This document shows, in pieces, positions 26,371 through 36,475 of a stretch of 64,000 nt of DNA; position 1 is the stretch's first letter, and the number at the start of each line of letters is the position of its first letter. The stretch lies in contig JAILOG010000019.1 in assembly GCA_024690965.1 (NCBI GenBank), positions 115,423 to 179,422 of the forward strand, given 5' to 3'. The notes under the pieces were generated by a model. The model made no database searches and was not told the DNA's origin. It was given only the letters and a program-made list of their open reading frames with translations. A program made the position numbers and the translations under genes. Source of the DNA: Clostridiales bacterium (GTDB lineage Bacteria > Bacillota > Clostridia > Oscillospirales > Acutalibacteraceae).

Positions 26371-28566
26371 TTATTTTCTCTGACCTCGGCGGTTGCCGTT
26401 GCCGCGTCTTGAGGGGCGCTGGGGTCTTTCGCTGATGTCGTTTTCGGGAACCGCGCCGTTAACTTTAATAAGCGCTTCACGCCTTGAAAGGTTAAGTCTG
26501 CCTTTCTCGTCGGTACCCAATACGGCTACCATAACCTCGTCACCTTCGCTTACAACATCGGTCACCTTGTCTACACGCTTAACATCAAGCTGAGAAATAT
26601 GGCACATACCTTCTTTGCCGGGAACTATCTCAACAAATGCGCCGAAGTCCATTATTCTTGTAACCTTGCCGTAGTATACGTCACCGGGAACGAGCTCATT
26701 TGCTATTGTTTCAACAATGTTGAGAGCATGGCGGCACTTGTCAACGTCTAAGCCGCTGATAAATACGTGACCGTCGTCCTCAATGTCGATCTTACAGTCG
26801 CAGTCAAGCTGTATTTTCTGAATGATTTTGCCGCTCTTGCCGATAACATCGCCAATCTTTTCGGGATTGATGGTTGTTGTAAGCATCTTGGGAGCATAGG
26901 GGGAAAGCTCGGCTCTCGGTTCTGCTATTGCCTTAAGCATAACTTCATCAAGTATATATAAACGTGCCTTGTGCGTCTTTTCAAGAGCTTCTTTTACCAT
27001 TTCGGGTGTAAGACCGCTTATTTTAAGGTCCATTTGAATTGCCGTAATACCTGTGTGAGTACCCGCAACCTTAAAGTCCATATCGCCGAAGAAGTCTTCA
27101 AGGCCCTGAATGTCGACCATTGTCATCCAGCGGTCGCCCTCGGTGATAAGTCCGCAGGAGATACCGGCAACAGGCTCTTTTATCGGAACACCTGCGTCCA
27201 TAAGTGCCAGTGTCGAGCCGCAAATACTGCCCTGCGAAGTTGAGCCGTTCGATGATACAACCTCTGACACGAGTCTTATTGCATACGGAAAATCTTCAAC
27301 TGAAGGAATTACGGGAACAAGCGCTCTTTCAGCAAGCGCGCCGTGACCTATTTCACGTCTGCCGGGGCCTCTGCTGGGTTTTGTTTCGCCAACTGAGTAA
27401 GAGGGGAAATTGTAGTGGTGGATATACCTCTTTTCAACTTCGCCGTCAATGCCGTCTAAAAGCTGTTTATCGGCAACAGGACCGAGTGTAGCGCATGTAA
27501 GAACCTGAGTCTGTCCTCTTGTAAACAAGCCTGTTCCGTGAACCCTCGGCAAAATTCCAACTTCGGAAGCAAGAGGTCTTATATCGTCCATACCTCTGCC
27601 GTCTACACGCTTTTGCTCGTCCAAAAGCCAGCGTCTTACAATAGTCTTTTGTGTCTTGTACATACACTCGTCGATCTTTGCTTCCATTTCGGGATATATT
27701 TCATCGAATTTTGCGTGAACAGCCTCGTAAATGGGCTTTAAGTTATCGTCTCTTACGGTCTTGTCGTCAGTGTCGAGAGCCTTTTTAACATCCTCGCTCG
27801 CAAAGTCATAGATAGCCTCAAACATATCGTGATCGGGCTCGTTGGATTCAAATGTGAATTTCTCTTTGCCGATCTCTTTTTGTATGCCTTTAATAAACTC
27901 AATAATATCCTGATTAGCCTTGTGACCTGCCATAATGGCGTTGTACATTTCTTCGTCGCTTACGCGGTCGGCGCCTGCTTCTATCATAGCAATGCGGCTG
28001 TCGGTAGACGCAACTGTTGTAGCCATTTTTGATATTTTTCTCTGTTCAAATGTGGGGTTTATGATATATTCTCCGTCTATCATACCAACAGAGCACGCGC
28101 TTATAGGTCCGTTCCACGGAATATCGGATATGCTGATAGCTATAGATGTGCCTACCATAGCTGCAATTTCAGGTGAGCAGTCAAGGTCAACGCACATAAC
28201 CGTTGCAACAACAGAAACATCGTTGCGCATATCTTTGGGGAACAGGGGACGGATAGGTCTGTCTATAACACGGGAAACAAGAATGGCTTTCTCCGAAGGT
28301 CTGCCTTCTCTTTTAAGATACGCGCCGGGGATCTTACCGATTGCATACATCTTTTCCTCATAATCAACAGAAAGAGGGAAGAAGTCTACGCCCTCTCTCG
28401 GCTTAGGGGAAGCAGTTACTGCAACGTTTACAACTGTATCGCCGTATCTTACCAAGCAACTGCCGTTTGCGAGCTGAGCAATCTTGCCTGTTTCAATAAC
28501 AAGCGGTCTGCCTGCGAACTCTGTTTCAAAAGTCCTGAAATTTTTAAATTCCATTTTTGAATTCAT
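26371..28566 (-). CDS. pnp: Polyribonucleotide nucleotidyltransferase
   Basis: 731 residues from ATG 28566, nine bases after AAGGTG; the longer GTG start at 28578 overlaps that site. Two RNase PH domains (EGVDFFPLSVDYEEKMYAIG, KPSRGPGRREIGHGALAERA, SNGSTSQGSICGSTLALMDAG), then a KH domain (INPEKIGDVIGKSGKIIQKI) and an S1 domain (GDVYYGKVTRIMDFGAFVEI). A basic Arg/Gly/Pro tail ends the protein. It degrades RNA 3' to 5' and acts in the degradosome. It lies downstream of rpsO, the ancient conserved order. Confidence 0.98.
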   Translation of the reverse strand: MNSKMEFKNFRTFETEFAGRPLVIETGKIAQLANGSCLVRYGDTVVNVAVTASPKPREGVDFFPLSVDYEEKMYAIGKIPGAYLKREGRPSEKAILVSRVIDRPIRPLFPKDMRNDVSVVATVMCVDLDCSPEIAAMVGTSIAISISDIPWNGPISACSVGMIDGEYIINPTFEQRKISKMATTVASTDSRIAMIEAGADRVSDEEMYNAIMAGHKANQDIIEFIKGIQKEIGKEKFTFESNEPDHDMFEAIYDFASEDVKKALDTDDKTVRDDNLKPIYEAVHAKFDEIYPEMEAKIDECMYKTQKTIVRRWLLDEQKRVDGRGMDDIRPLASEVGILPRVHGTGLFTRGQTQVLTCATLGPVADKQLLDGIDGEVEKRYIHHYNFPSYSVGETKPSRGPGRREIGHGALAERALVPVIPSVEDFPYAIRLVSEVVSSNGSTSQGSICGSTLALMDAGVPIKEPVAGISCGLITEGDRWMTMVDIQGLEDFFGDMDFKVAGTHTGITAIQMDLKISGLTPEMVKEALEKTHKARLYILDEVMLKAIAEPRAELSPYAPKMLTTTINPEKIGDVIGKSGKIIQKIQLDCDCKIDIEDDGHVFISGLDVDKCRHALNIVETIANELVPGDVYYGKVTRIMDFGAFVEIVPGKEGMCHISQLDVKRVDKVTDVVSEGDEVMVAVLGTDEKGRLNLSRREALIKVNGAVPENDISERPQRPSRRGNGNRRGQRK

Positions 28567-28696
28567 AATTTTTAACACCTTTCAAATATTTTATTATATT
28601 TTAACGCAGGCTGTGCTTAGCAATAAAACCACTGTTTATATTTAATAAGCAGTCGTTTAACTGCTAACTCACCGCGCTGCGTAATTAACTAATTTA

Positions 28697-28730
28697 TGGG
28701 GCAGGAAACAATAGTCTGCTGCCTGCCCCA
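28697..28730. terminator. Hairpin between rpsO and pnp
   Basis: TGGGGCAGG and its complement CCTGCCCCA enclose 16 bases. On the plus strand a T-run follows; on the minus strand, the direction of rpsO and pnp, there is none, so it may act as an RNase III site or partial attenuator in the rpsO-pnp transcript. Confidence 0.55.
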
Positions 28731-28743
28731 ATTTTTGACGTGA

Positions 28744-29007
28744 TTATTTACGGAGACCGAGTCTGCTAACTATGGAACGATATCTCTCGATATCCACCTT
28801 TTTAAGATAGTTAAGAAGACTTCTTCTGTGACCTACCATTTTAAGTAAGCCTCTGCGTGAGTGATGGTCCTTTTTATGAGTTTTTAAGTGCTCGGTAAGG
28901 TCCTTGATTCTCTCTGACAACAAAGCGATCTGCACCTCGGGAGAACCTGTGTCACCCTCATGAGTAGCATACTCAGCCATTAATTCGTTTTTTCTTTCTT
29001 TTAACAT
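28744..29007 (-). CDS. rpsO: Ribosomal protein S15
   Basis: 87 residues, complete. Contains the S15 signature [20 protein letters not shown] and the end [12 protein letters not shown]. It binds 16S rRNA early in small-subunit assembly and in several bacteria represses its own mRNA. AAAGGTGG precedes the ATG, and pnp follows on the same strand. Confidence 0.99.
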   Translation of the reverse strand: MLKERKNELMAEYATHEGDTGSPEVQIALLSERIKDLTEHLKTHKKDHHSRRGLLKMVGHRRSLLNYLKKVDIERYRSIVSRLGLRK

Positions 29008-29104
29008 TTTGTTTTACCACCTTTATTAAATTTTCGCCCAAAACACAGTAAAGGGAGTGGAAACTCCGCACAGCGGCTTAAACCCCAAACCGTGAATCGG
29101 CAAC
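29008..29104 (-). promoter_or_regulatory. rpsO 5' leader, possible S15 autoregulatory RNA
   Basis: Between the promoter and the rpsO ATG lie ~97 bases able to fold into two hairpins on the minus strand: CGGTTT with AAGCCG, and GGAGT with ACTCC, with complementary CAC/GTG ends around the first. Leader size and position fit known S15 leader regulators, but no exact family match can be claimed. Confidence 0.35.
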
Positions 29105-29110
29105 GTGAGC

Positions 29111-29139
29111 ATTATATCACAACAAAATCGAAAAGTAAA
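29111..29139 (-). promoter_or_regulatory. Promoter of rpsO-pnp
   Basis: Minus strand TTTACT (29139-29134), a 17-base spacer and a perfect TATAAT (29116-29111). Confidence 0.7.
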
Positions 29140-29186
29140 CACTTTTACGATATTTTTACCTGTTTTACGTATTTTTCTCAGGAAAA

Positions 29187-30626
29187 TTATTCTTTTAAAT
29201 CTTTAAAGCTCAGTTGATTCTTAAAATCCTTTTCAAAATCTTTTACCAAAGCAAAAGCGCAGCCTAATATCCACCAAAAGAACATAACCTGATAAGACGG
29301 ATAAAACATCATTGTAGGCTCTACGCAGGCATAAACACAATATCCGTAAATAAAGCACATAAGAAACGGCAAAACGCTTTTTGAGCTTTGCAGCTTGAGC
29401 TTAAATACAACTGTTGTCATTCTTTTTGCAAGCAGTAAACCGAATATTACAAATACCGCAAAAAATACGATCCCGTTAGATGCCGCGAGAGTCAGATATC
29501 CGTTGTGGTAATCGAATAGTTTTCCTGTTTTTATAAAACCGTTATATAATATATTTCCGTATCCCACACCGAACACAGGTGTTTCGGATATGCTTGTAAC
29601 GGCTTTTGAATACAGCTTTAATCTGCCGCTGTCAAAGGTTGTGTTGATGTGCTCGAAGGTTATAAGCCCGTCGTCTGTTTGAAGCTCGGAGTTGTACTGT
29701 TCCGTGGTGGGTGCCAACAGCTCTCTGCTTACAATAGGTTCCCCCGATAAAAGTACCCCCGAAGAAAAGTTAACACCGGCACGTACGGTCAAAAGGCCGA
29801 ATAACGCAACAGCGCAGCAGATCAAAAACAAAAGCGTCTTTTTAACTATGGTGAAAAACGACTTAAAGCTGTTTCCCGCAAACAGAATATAGCACAGTAT
29901 TCCGAAAATAAAACAGCTCAAAAGCAAAATGCCTGAATTGGAAACGCTGAGCATAAGAGCCAAGCCGTTAAGTCCGAACGCAAGCAAAAACCACCTTATG
30001 CGTATAGGCTTTTTACCTGTTTTAAGTAAAAAGCCTCTGCACCGCAGAATAAGACATGAAAGTATACCCGTCACAGATGCAAAAGCCATCGGGTTGGGGT
30101 TGATATATAAGCCTTTAAAACGGTTTTCGTATATTATAAGACTTCGGTCGCCTATCCAAACAGCGCGGTGAAAAACAATAAGAAGTATAAGCCCCACCAC
30201 AGCGCAAGCAGATGTTATATACACAAGCCCCTTTGATATTATGTATATTTCTTTGCGGATAATATTTACATCTGATTTGATGTCACAAAAAAAGAGGAAC
30301 AGATAAACTATATTGATTATTGCCGTTGATACGGTGATAAGTGTAGACAAAAGGGGAGAGGTGATATTTGCGATCACCGTCGCGCCCGATAATACTATCA
30401 TTGCGAGTATGAGAGAAGAATATTTTGCTTTCTTGAAAGCGCCGTTTATGAAAATGCTTTTTGCGGTTAAGTATATTCCCCATATGAATACGACAAATGT
30501 TACAGCGTAAAAAACATAATCTAAATACGTGATAAGCTGAAAAAAAGCCGAAAACAAACAGCAAATTCTGAACGCCGATTTGCTGTTTAACATATATTTT
30601 AAATTGTATGTTTCGGTGGTACTCAA
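29187..30626 (-). CDS. O-antigen ligase/polymerase family membrane protein
   Basis: About 480 residues with ten or more hydrophobic helices. A large extracellular loop in the second half ends with TPVFGVGYGNILYNGF and FDYHNGYLTLAASNGIVFF, which match the Wzy/WaaL core (His in HNGYL). Such proteins polymerise or ligate repeat units of surface polysaccharide. The start is uncertain: the frame opens at GTG inside the ribosome binding site AAAGGAGG, and TTG 30626 is the first usable start. The sugar-transferase gene lies upstream. Confidence 0.75.
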   Translation of the reverse strand: MSTTETYNLKYMLNSKSAFRICCLFSAFFQLITYLDYVFYAVTFVVFIWGIYLTAKSIFINGAFKKAKYSSLILAMIVLSGATVIANITSPLLSTLITVSTAIINIVYLFLFFCDIKSDVNIIRKEIYIISKGLVYITSACAVVGLILLIVFHRAVWIGDRSLIIYENRFKGLYINPNPMAFASVTGILSCLILRCRGFLLKTGKKPIRIRWFLLAFGLNGLALMLSVSNSGILLLSCFIFGILCYILFAGNSFKSFFTIVKKTLLFLICCAVALFGLLTVRAGVNFSSGVLLSGEPIVSRELLAPTTEQYNSELQTDDGLITFEHINTTFDSGRLKLYSKAVTSISETPVFGVGYGNILYNGFIKTGKLFDYHNGYLTLAASNGIVFFAVFVIFGLLLAKRMTTVVFKLKLQSSKSVLPFLMCFIYGYCVYACVEPTMMFYPSYQVMFFWWILGCAFALVKDFEKDFKNQLSFKDLKE

Positions 30627-30667
30627 AGCAGCGACGGCACCTCCTTTCACCTTGTATCTGCAAATGC

Positions 30668-31348
30668 TCAGAAGAATATCTCTTTGATGGTCAGAAAAAC
30701 AATATAGAAATCGTAACCAATATTAAATTTTTCTATATATTCAAGGTTTGTTTCCATTTTCTTTTCAAGAACGCCGTGCAGATAATCATATTCTATCTGC
30801 TCTACGTTATCAAACAGTTCCTCTTCGTCTTTGTATAATACACAGGTATATGACGTTACTCCCGCCGGCATCAAAAGGGTAGCGTACATAGCGGGAGTAT
30901 ATTTGTTTACATATTTCATTACCTCGGGTCTGGTGCCTACAAAAGACATATCGCCTTTTAAAACATTAAACAACTGCGGCAGTTCGTCAAGGCGGTATTT
31001 TCTCAGCTTAACGCCTACTTTTGTAATGCGGGGGTCGTTTTTTACGGTTATTTGATATGTCTCCTGAGAAACATACATAGTTCTGAATTTATAAATACTA
31101 AAAACCCTGCCGTTAGTTGTTACACGCTTTTGCTTGAATATTACAGCCCCTTTAGAGGTGGTTTTTATCATAATTGAAATAACAAGCATAGGCAGCAGGC
31201 AAAGAATTATCAATATCAAGGAAAATACAATGTCCAGCACACGTTTAAAAAAGAGCTGAGCTTTTTTTGTTTTAAGTATATCATAATACTTCTTTACTTC
31301 ATCATTATGAAATTCATCGGGCAACAACTCCCACTTTTGCAAAAACAC
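30668..31348 (-). CDS. Bacterial sugar transferase (undecaprenyl-phosphate glycosyl-1-P transferase)
   Basis: 226 residues from a GTG six bases after AAAGGAGG. One membrane helix near residues 40-62 (VFSLILIILCLLPMLVISIM), then the cytoplasmic catalytic domain: VIFKQKRVTTNGRVFSIYKF RTM in two halves, KYRLDELPQLFNVLKGDMSF and VGTRPEV. It starts synthesis of an exported polysaccharide by placing the first sugar-phosphate on undecaprenyl phosphate. It is the short form without the N-terminal multi-helix domain. With the ligase gene downstream it forms a small polysaccharide locus. Confidence 0.92.
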   Translation of the reverse strand: MFLQKWELLPDEFHNDEVKKYYDILKTKKAQLFFKRVLDIVFSLILIILCLLPMLVISIMIKTTSKGAVIFKQKRVTTNGRVFSIYKFRTMYVSQETYQITVKNDPRITKVGVKLRKYRLDELPQLFNVLKGDMSFVGTRPEVMKYVNKYTPAMYATLLMPAGVTSYTCVLYKDEEELFDNVEQIEYDYLHGVLEKKMETNLEYIEKFNIGYDFYIVFLTIKEIFF

Positions 31349-31389
31349 CGTATCCCTCCTTTAGCAACGTTCTGACTCTATGCATAACC

Positions 31390-32298
31390 CTAAAAATCAA
31401 AATTATGAAATCCCTTGCCTATAATTTCGCTTGTGCTTGAAATAAGTATGAAAGCGTCGGGTTCGGTCTTTTTAATAAAGTTTCTAAGCTGTACGGCCTG
31501 ACGTCTGCTCATAGCCGCCATTATTACATATTTCTTTTGATGTGTAAATGCACCCTCTGCGTTATATATTGTTGCGCTGTGTTTTAAATGATTTAATATA
31601 AAGTCACATATGGGGTCGGGATTTTGGCAAACGATATTGAAATATTTGCAGGTATTGATGTTTTCAATAACAACGTCAATAACCAATGACTTCGCCAAAA
31701 GTCCGCAAAGTGAATAAAGACCTGTTGTTATGTCAAATACCAAAAATGTCAGGCAGGCTATAATGCAATCTACAATGAAAAGGGCGTTGCCGATAGCCAT
31801 AGAAGTATATTTTTTTACAATCATGGCTATTATGTCTGTTCCGCCGCTTGATGAGTTTAAGTTAAAAATTATAGCGGAGGCAAAGGAAGGAATAAATATA
31901 GCGTAAATAAGCTCAAGCATAGGCTGGTCGGTAAGCGGAGCCGTGATGGGCATATATAATTCCATAAGCCACAGCACGACAGAATACAACATACTTACAA
32001 ACACAGTTTTAAAGGCAAACGATCTTCCCAGAAATATATAACCTATAATGAGCAGTGCAACGTTAAAAATAAGGTTGAGCACTGATGTGCTGAGGGGGAG
32101 AAAGGCCGACAGAAGTATTGCCAGGCCAGTAACACCTCCAAAGGTAAAATTGTTAGGTAATCTGAACAAATGTATACCAAAGCACAAAATTATGGTTGCG
32201 AAAGTTAAAATAGAATATTCTTTTAATCCTTTAAGAAATATTTTTCCCTTACCTTTGCTTTTCTTGGCAAGCGAAGAAGTATTCTTTTTCTTAGCCAT
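31390..32298 (-). CDS. YitT family membrane protein (DUF161-DUF2179)
   Basis: 302 residues. Basic N-terminus rich in Lys, then about six membrane helices with the family motif NNFTFGGVTGLAILLS and the repeated half-site FNLNSSSGGTDIIAMIV. The C-terminal ~80 residues are a cytoplasmic DUF2179 domain (HSATIYNAEGAFTHQKKYVI, SRRQAVQLRNFIKKTEPDAF). GGAGGCA precedes the ATG. Transport substrate unknown for the family. Confidence 0.93.
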   Translation of the reverse strand: MAKKKNTSSLAKKSKGKGKIFLKGLKEYSILTFATIILCFGIHLFRLPNNFTFGGVTGLAILLSAFLPLSTSVLNLIFNVALLIIGYIFLGRSFAFKTVFVSMLYSVVLWLMELYMPITAPLTDQPMLELIYAIFIPSFASAIIFNLNSSSGGTDIIAMIVKKYTSMAIGNALFIVDCIIACLTFLVFDITTGLYSLCGLLAKSLVIDVVIENINTCKYFNIVCQNPDPICDFILNHLKHSATIYNAEGAFTHQKKYVIMAAMSRRQAVQLRNFIKKTEPDAFILISSTSEIIGKGFHNFDF

Positions 32299-32361
32299 TT
32301 TAAAAATGCCTCCGCAATTTTAAACAATAATTACTGATATAAAGCTGATATGTTTTATCAA

Positions 32362-35300
32362 TTAAAGCTCTGTAACAAGTTTTGCGATATATTTTTGCAA
32401 AAGCGTAACATCCTGCATATTGATTTGCCCGCTGTGGTCGCAGTCGGCGTTGTCGTGGGCAGATTCACCGTAGCTTTTAAACTCCGCGAGCTTAGCCATT
32501 ACCTTTTGAATAATAGTAACGTCTACCATATTTATTTCGCCGTTGCCGTCAACGTCGCCGTATCTGCGGATATACTTTTTATCGGTGGTTACTACATCTT
32601 TTGCGTCCACAAATATTATAAGGGAATAAGCGCCTTCATTTTCAATTACCGTGGAAACATAGTTGTAATCAATACCTGAAAGTGCATAATTGTCAAGTCC
32701 CATCATAGTAAAGAATTCGGTAAGGCTTACACCTAAGCTTTCAAGGAAAGGCTTATCAATATTAAGCATCAATGCAGATACACCGTTTTCTGTTTTAAGA
32801 ACTTTGTAGTTTAAATTGGCAGCTTCAGGCGAAACAGCGGTGCCGTATTTGGAAGCCGTGTTCTCTTTAAGATGAACGATATCGCCTGCCACATAGCCAT
32901 AGTCGCTGTCAGTATCGTCCGGTAAGGATAGAAGCTTAGGAGCTTCATAGCTTAAGCTGCTCATTGGAATATTCATATAGAAGCTAAAGCCTTTACCGCT
33001 TGTCATTGAAGTTACGTATTGCTGATAGTCAAACTCCTCGGACTCGCTGTCGCAACCAAGCAGAGCTATAAATTCGTCATAGTTGAGTTGAAGCTTATCA
33101 AGAAGCGCTGCGTTGACATCCAGGCGCAGTATTACCCATTCGTCATCTATAGATACTATCTTATAATCGAGAGAAAGGGCTTCGCCCGTTATTACTTCAT
33201 TGTCACCGAATTGAGAACCGCTCTTTAAGTGAACTGTATCGTTAAGTCTGAAATCGTAAATAATATTCTCGCCCAGTATGTCACTGTCGGAGCCCGAGTC
33301 AAACTCTTCGTATTCGGAATCGGCAACAGTGTATCCCAAATCGCTGCTTATAAGCGCGGATATAAGCAAATCGGGATCTTCGCCCATAGAAGCGTCCGTT
33401 ATTTCTACCGGTACATCTGTATCCAAATTTATCTCGTTTTCGTCAATAGTAAGACAGGCTGTGCTGATCTCTAAGTTGATGTTTATTGATCTTCCGTTTT
33501 CCAGATCATTTACCATACTGTTGTATGAAGCGTCGTTTTTAGATGTTATACCGAGCAAATCAAGGAACAGGTAAGATCCGAATTCCTCAATATCCTTACT
33601 GTCAACCTCAATATATATATTGGCTATTCCGTTTATAACATCTTCTGTGTTAAATGCGAATTTTGATATTGCTCCGGGGATTATTGTGCCGTTGCAAAGC
33701 ATTGAGTTGGGCTTTATATAAACCGGGGCATACTCAAATACGTAATCATATTCGGAAGACTGTGAATGTAAGCAAATCTTGTTGCCTATGGTGTCAAACT
33801 GACCGTACGCGACTGTATCGCCGAATGTATATATGGGCTGTACGGAGAACGCGTATATTACATCTTTTTCAATGTCATTGCAGATATAATCGCATTTGTC
33901 GCCGAGTGTAGCGGCTACCTGCCAAACTTTTTCGGAAGGCTTTCTCTTTAATACGCGGTAACCGTTAGCGCCTGAGGCCTTGTTCCAGACAAGCTTAATG
34001 CCTTCTGCGGTTTCCTTGCAGGTTGTTAGCTTTGTTGTTCCGAGAAGAACGCCCGCGTTGCTCTGATAACTCGCTGCGCCTATGGTGTATCCTGCACTGT
34101 ATGATGAATAAGGCTTTACCATATAATAGTATACGTTGCCGCTCTCGCAGTTTGTGTCTACATAGCGGTTAGACAATGAAGATGTAAGAGTGGCCTGTTT
34201 GTAGAAATACTGCTCTCCCGGTGATCTTCTGTACACAACGTATCCGTTGGCATCGCTTACTTTATCCCAGTTGACTGTAATACTGTTGCTTGCCGAAGCC
34301 GCGGTGACTTTGGCTTTTGCGTTCGTATCTACCGTGGGGTATTCCGTTATTTTACAGGATATATAAGCGCTGGAATCAGGTGAAACAACAGTTGCATCCT
34401 TTTTGCCGCCCAACACGGTGTTGCTCTTTCCGGCAATAATATTCACATTTGAAATTGTAACCGAGTTTGAAGAGGCGTTATCGTTTGTTATCTTCATACC
34501 CCAGTTGTAATCCTCATATTTGTGGTCTCTGAAAAGACTGATGGAATCAAGATTGAAATACATTTTTACTGTTTCCGGCTGGGCAAGAGAGTTTGCCGCT
34601 TTTCCGCTGAAAGAATATCCGCTGTAAGGACGGTAAGATTTGTGATAGAAGCAGGCGGGTGTAATATAATCTGTTATGATTCTGCTGTTGCAAAGCTTAA
34701 AGCTGACATCATCGCGATTGTATGAGGAAACGTCTGCGCTCAAAATAAGGTCAGGCATACCTACTTCATAATCTTCGTTCCAATATGTTATTGTAAAATA
34801 ATCGAGAGCCGGCATACGGCTTAGTCTTTGTATGGGGCTGGCTGTTACAACTACACGTGTAATAAAGTTTTCGCCCTGTTTGGTATCTGTCTTTCCGCTT
34901 AAAGTATAAGATTTAGCCTGAGGATTAGCACCGTCATTAAAAGAAGAAAGCGAAACCTTGCGTCCCTGCGTAGATACATTTGTGCCGCTGTTTATAAAGG
35001 ACGCACCGGGCGTGGGGGTGTTAGCGGGGCAGATCCAATAAGTGCCGTCATATTTACTTGCGTAATTCTCACTCTTGAAACCGGGTAAATTAATTACATC
35101 CTCATAGGGGATAAGGCACCATTCGGAGCAATTCGTAGCTTGGTTTGTAAGAACTATAAATGAATTATCGTTATTTGCCTGAAGCGAAATATAAGGTCCT
35201 ACCGTGGCATCTATGCTGCTTGAACGTGAAATGGTGTATTTACGGTATTCTTTGCCGTTTATAGTCTTAGAGCCTACATCGCTGAACTGCCAGTTGGATG

Positions 35301-36447
35301 ATTCGGAGAAATAAGATGAAGAATATACCACAAGAGAGTTTTCGATGGTGAAATTCATACCGCCCTGATAGATCTCCTCTGAGTTGAGCTCCTCATACAT
35401 AGATTGTGTGTTTATGGAATCGTACATAAACCACGCAAAACCTCTGTTTTTCCAGGTGATACCCCAAGAGTTGGCAACAAGGAAAGCACCTTTTAAAGTT
35501 TTTCCGCCGAATTTAGCCTCAACATTATCATCGTAACCAACGATAGATACGGCGTGTCTGCCCTGGTCGAAGCCCTGCGCGGCAGCTACGCAGTATTCTC
35601 CGGTTTTGGCGATATCTCCGGATTTAGATACGGTAGTGTATATCCATCTGCTTGGATGTCCTGCAGTTACAACTACGTTTCCGTCTGTAAGAGCCTGCTT
35701 TATTTTGTTTATAACATATTTTCCGTTGCCCTCTGTAAAGCATTTGTCATAATCCACTATATTATATGTGTCATAAGCATCTTTTGACGCAAGACGATAG
35801 TTAAGAGCATTGAGCATTATATCATCGGTAGGTATGGCAACGGTATTTGCCGATACGTTTTTCACATGACCGTTTAAGTTGTCGTCAAATTTTACTTTGT
35901 CATAAGTAGCCGCGCCGTGATCGGCAAGTATATCATACACACGCAAAATATTGGCGCCAACCTGGTTATAAGTCCATTTTGGCGAAAATGTGTTGGCGAC
36001 ATTGGCTGATGGATTCCAAGATGAATCTATACCGTTTTTCTCAACATATCTTGCTATAGCGTTAGAAAACTGCATATATGTTATAGATTCGGACGCACAG
36101 CTTCCTATCTGACCCTGATTAGTTATCGGGGGCAGATACTTTGTGCCCTTAAGACTGAACGAAGAAGGAAGCTTCTCCGATATTGTTTTTGTTACAGAGC
36201 TCTTACGAACCTTTGATCTTCCTATATCCAGATCTTTTTCGTTTTGAGCGATCTGCTGAGTAAGCGTGTCCTCTTGCGGGTTGTACATCAAAGGCTTGTC
36301 ACTGACATACCCGGATAAAGCGTTGTCGCTTATTGTGTTAGTTTGCTCATCAGTTGTTACATTTGCCGCATAAGCCGAAACGGCAAGCTGTGTAAACAAC
36401 ACTGCGATAATCATAACCAGACTTAATAAACGCATTTTCTTGTTCAT
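32362..36447 (-). CDS. Secreted papain-like (C1A) protease with fibronectin-type modules and C-terminal dockerin
   Basis: 1361 residues. Signal peptide to about residue 28. Peptidase C1A domain ~95-350: Gln111 and Cys117 in ITNQGQIGSCASE, His298 in GRHAVSIVGYDDN and Asn326 in VANSWGITWKNRG. A lectin-like or beta-sandwich region follows to ~690, then two fibronectin-III-like modules (~710-890, VNWDKVSDANGYVVYRR and LVWNKASGANGYRVLKR). A unique beta region leads to a type I dockerin in the last ~65 residues (YGDVDGNGEINMVDVTIIQK, ADCDHSGQINMQDVTLLQKY). Likely docked to a cohesin scaffold. Starts 28 bases after rex with no terminator between. Confidence 0.95.
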   Translation of the reverse strand: MNKKMRLLSLVMIIAVLFTQLAVSAYAANVTTDEQTNTISDNALSGYVSDKPLMYNPQEDTLTQQIAQNEKDLDIGRSKVRKSSVTKTISEKLPSSFSLKGTKYLPPITNQGQIGSCASESITYMQFSNAIARYVEKNGIDSSWNPSANVANTFSPKWTYNQVGANILRVYDILADHGAATYDKVKFDDNLNGHVKNVSANTVAIPTDDIMLNALNYRLASKDAYDTYNIVDYDKCFTEGNGKYVINKIKQALTDGNVVVTAGHPSRWIYTTVSKSGDIAKTGEYCVAAAQGFDQGRHAVSIVGYDDNVEAKFGGKTLKGAFLVANSWGITWKNRGFAWFMYDSINTQSMYEELNSEEIYQGGMNFTIENSLVVYSSSYFSESSNWQFSDVGSKTINGKEYRKYTISRSSSIDATVGPYISLQANNDNSFIVLTNQATNCSEWCLIPYEDVINLPGFKSENYASKYDGTYWICPANTPTPGASFINSGTNVSTQGRKVSLSSFNDGANPQAKSYTLSGKTDTKQGENFITRVVVTASPIQRLSRMPALDYFTITYWNEDYEVGMPDLILSADVSSYNRDDVSFKLCNSRIITDYITPACFYHKSYRPYSGYSFSGKAANSLAQPETVKMYFNLDSISLFRDHKYEDYNWGMKITNDNASSNSVTISNVNIIAGKSNTVLGGKKDATVVSPDSSAYISCKITEYPTVDTNAKAKVTAASASNSITVNWDKVSDANGYVVYRRSPGEQYFYKQATLTSSLSNRYVDTNCESGNVYYYMVKPYSSYSAGYTIGAASYQSNAGVLLGTTKLTTCKETAEGIKLVWNKASGANGYRVLKRKPSEKVWQVAATLGDKCDYICNDIEKDVIYAFSVQPIYTFGDTVAYGQFDTIGNKICLHSQSSEYDYVFEYAPVYIKPNSMLCNGTIIPGAISKFAFNTEDVINGIANIYIEVDSKDIEEFGSYLFLDLLGITSKNDASYNSMVNDLENGRSININLEISTACLTIDENEINLDTDVPVEITDASMGEDPDLLISALISSDLGYTVADSEYEEFDSGSDSDILGENIIYDFRLNDTVHLKSGSQFGDNEVITGEALSLDYKIVSIDDEWVILRLDVNAALLDKLQLNYDEFIALLGCDSESEEFDYQQYVTSMTSGKGFSFYMNIPMSSLSYEAPKLLSLPDDTDSDYGYVAGDIVHLKENTASKYGTAVSPEAANLNYKVLKTENGVSALMLNIDKPFLESLGVSLTEFFTMMGLDNYALSGIDYNYVSTVIENEGAYSLIIFVDAKDVVTTDKKYIRRYGDVDGNGEINMVDVTIIQKVMAKLAEFKSYGESAHDNADCDHSGQINMQDVTLLQKYIAKLVTEL

Positions 36448-36475
36448 AATTAAGTACTCCTTTTTATATATTAAT

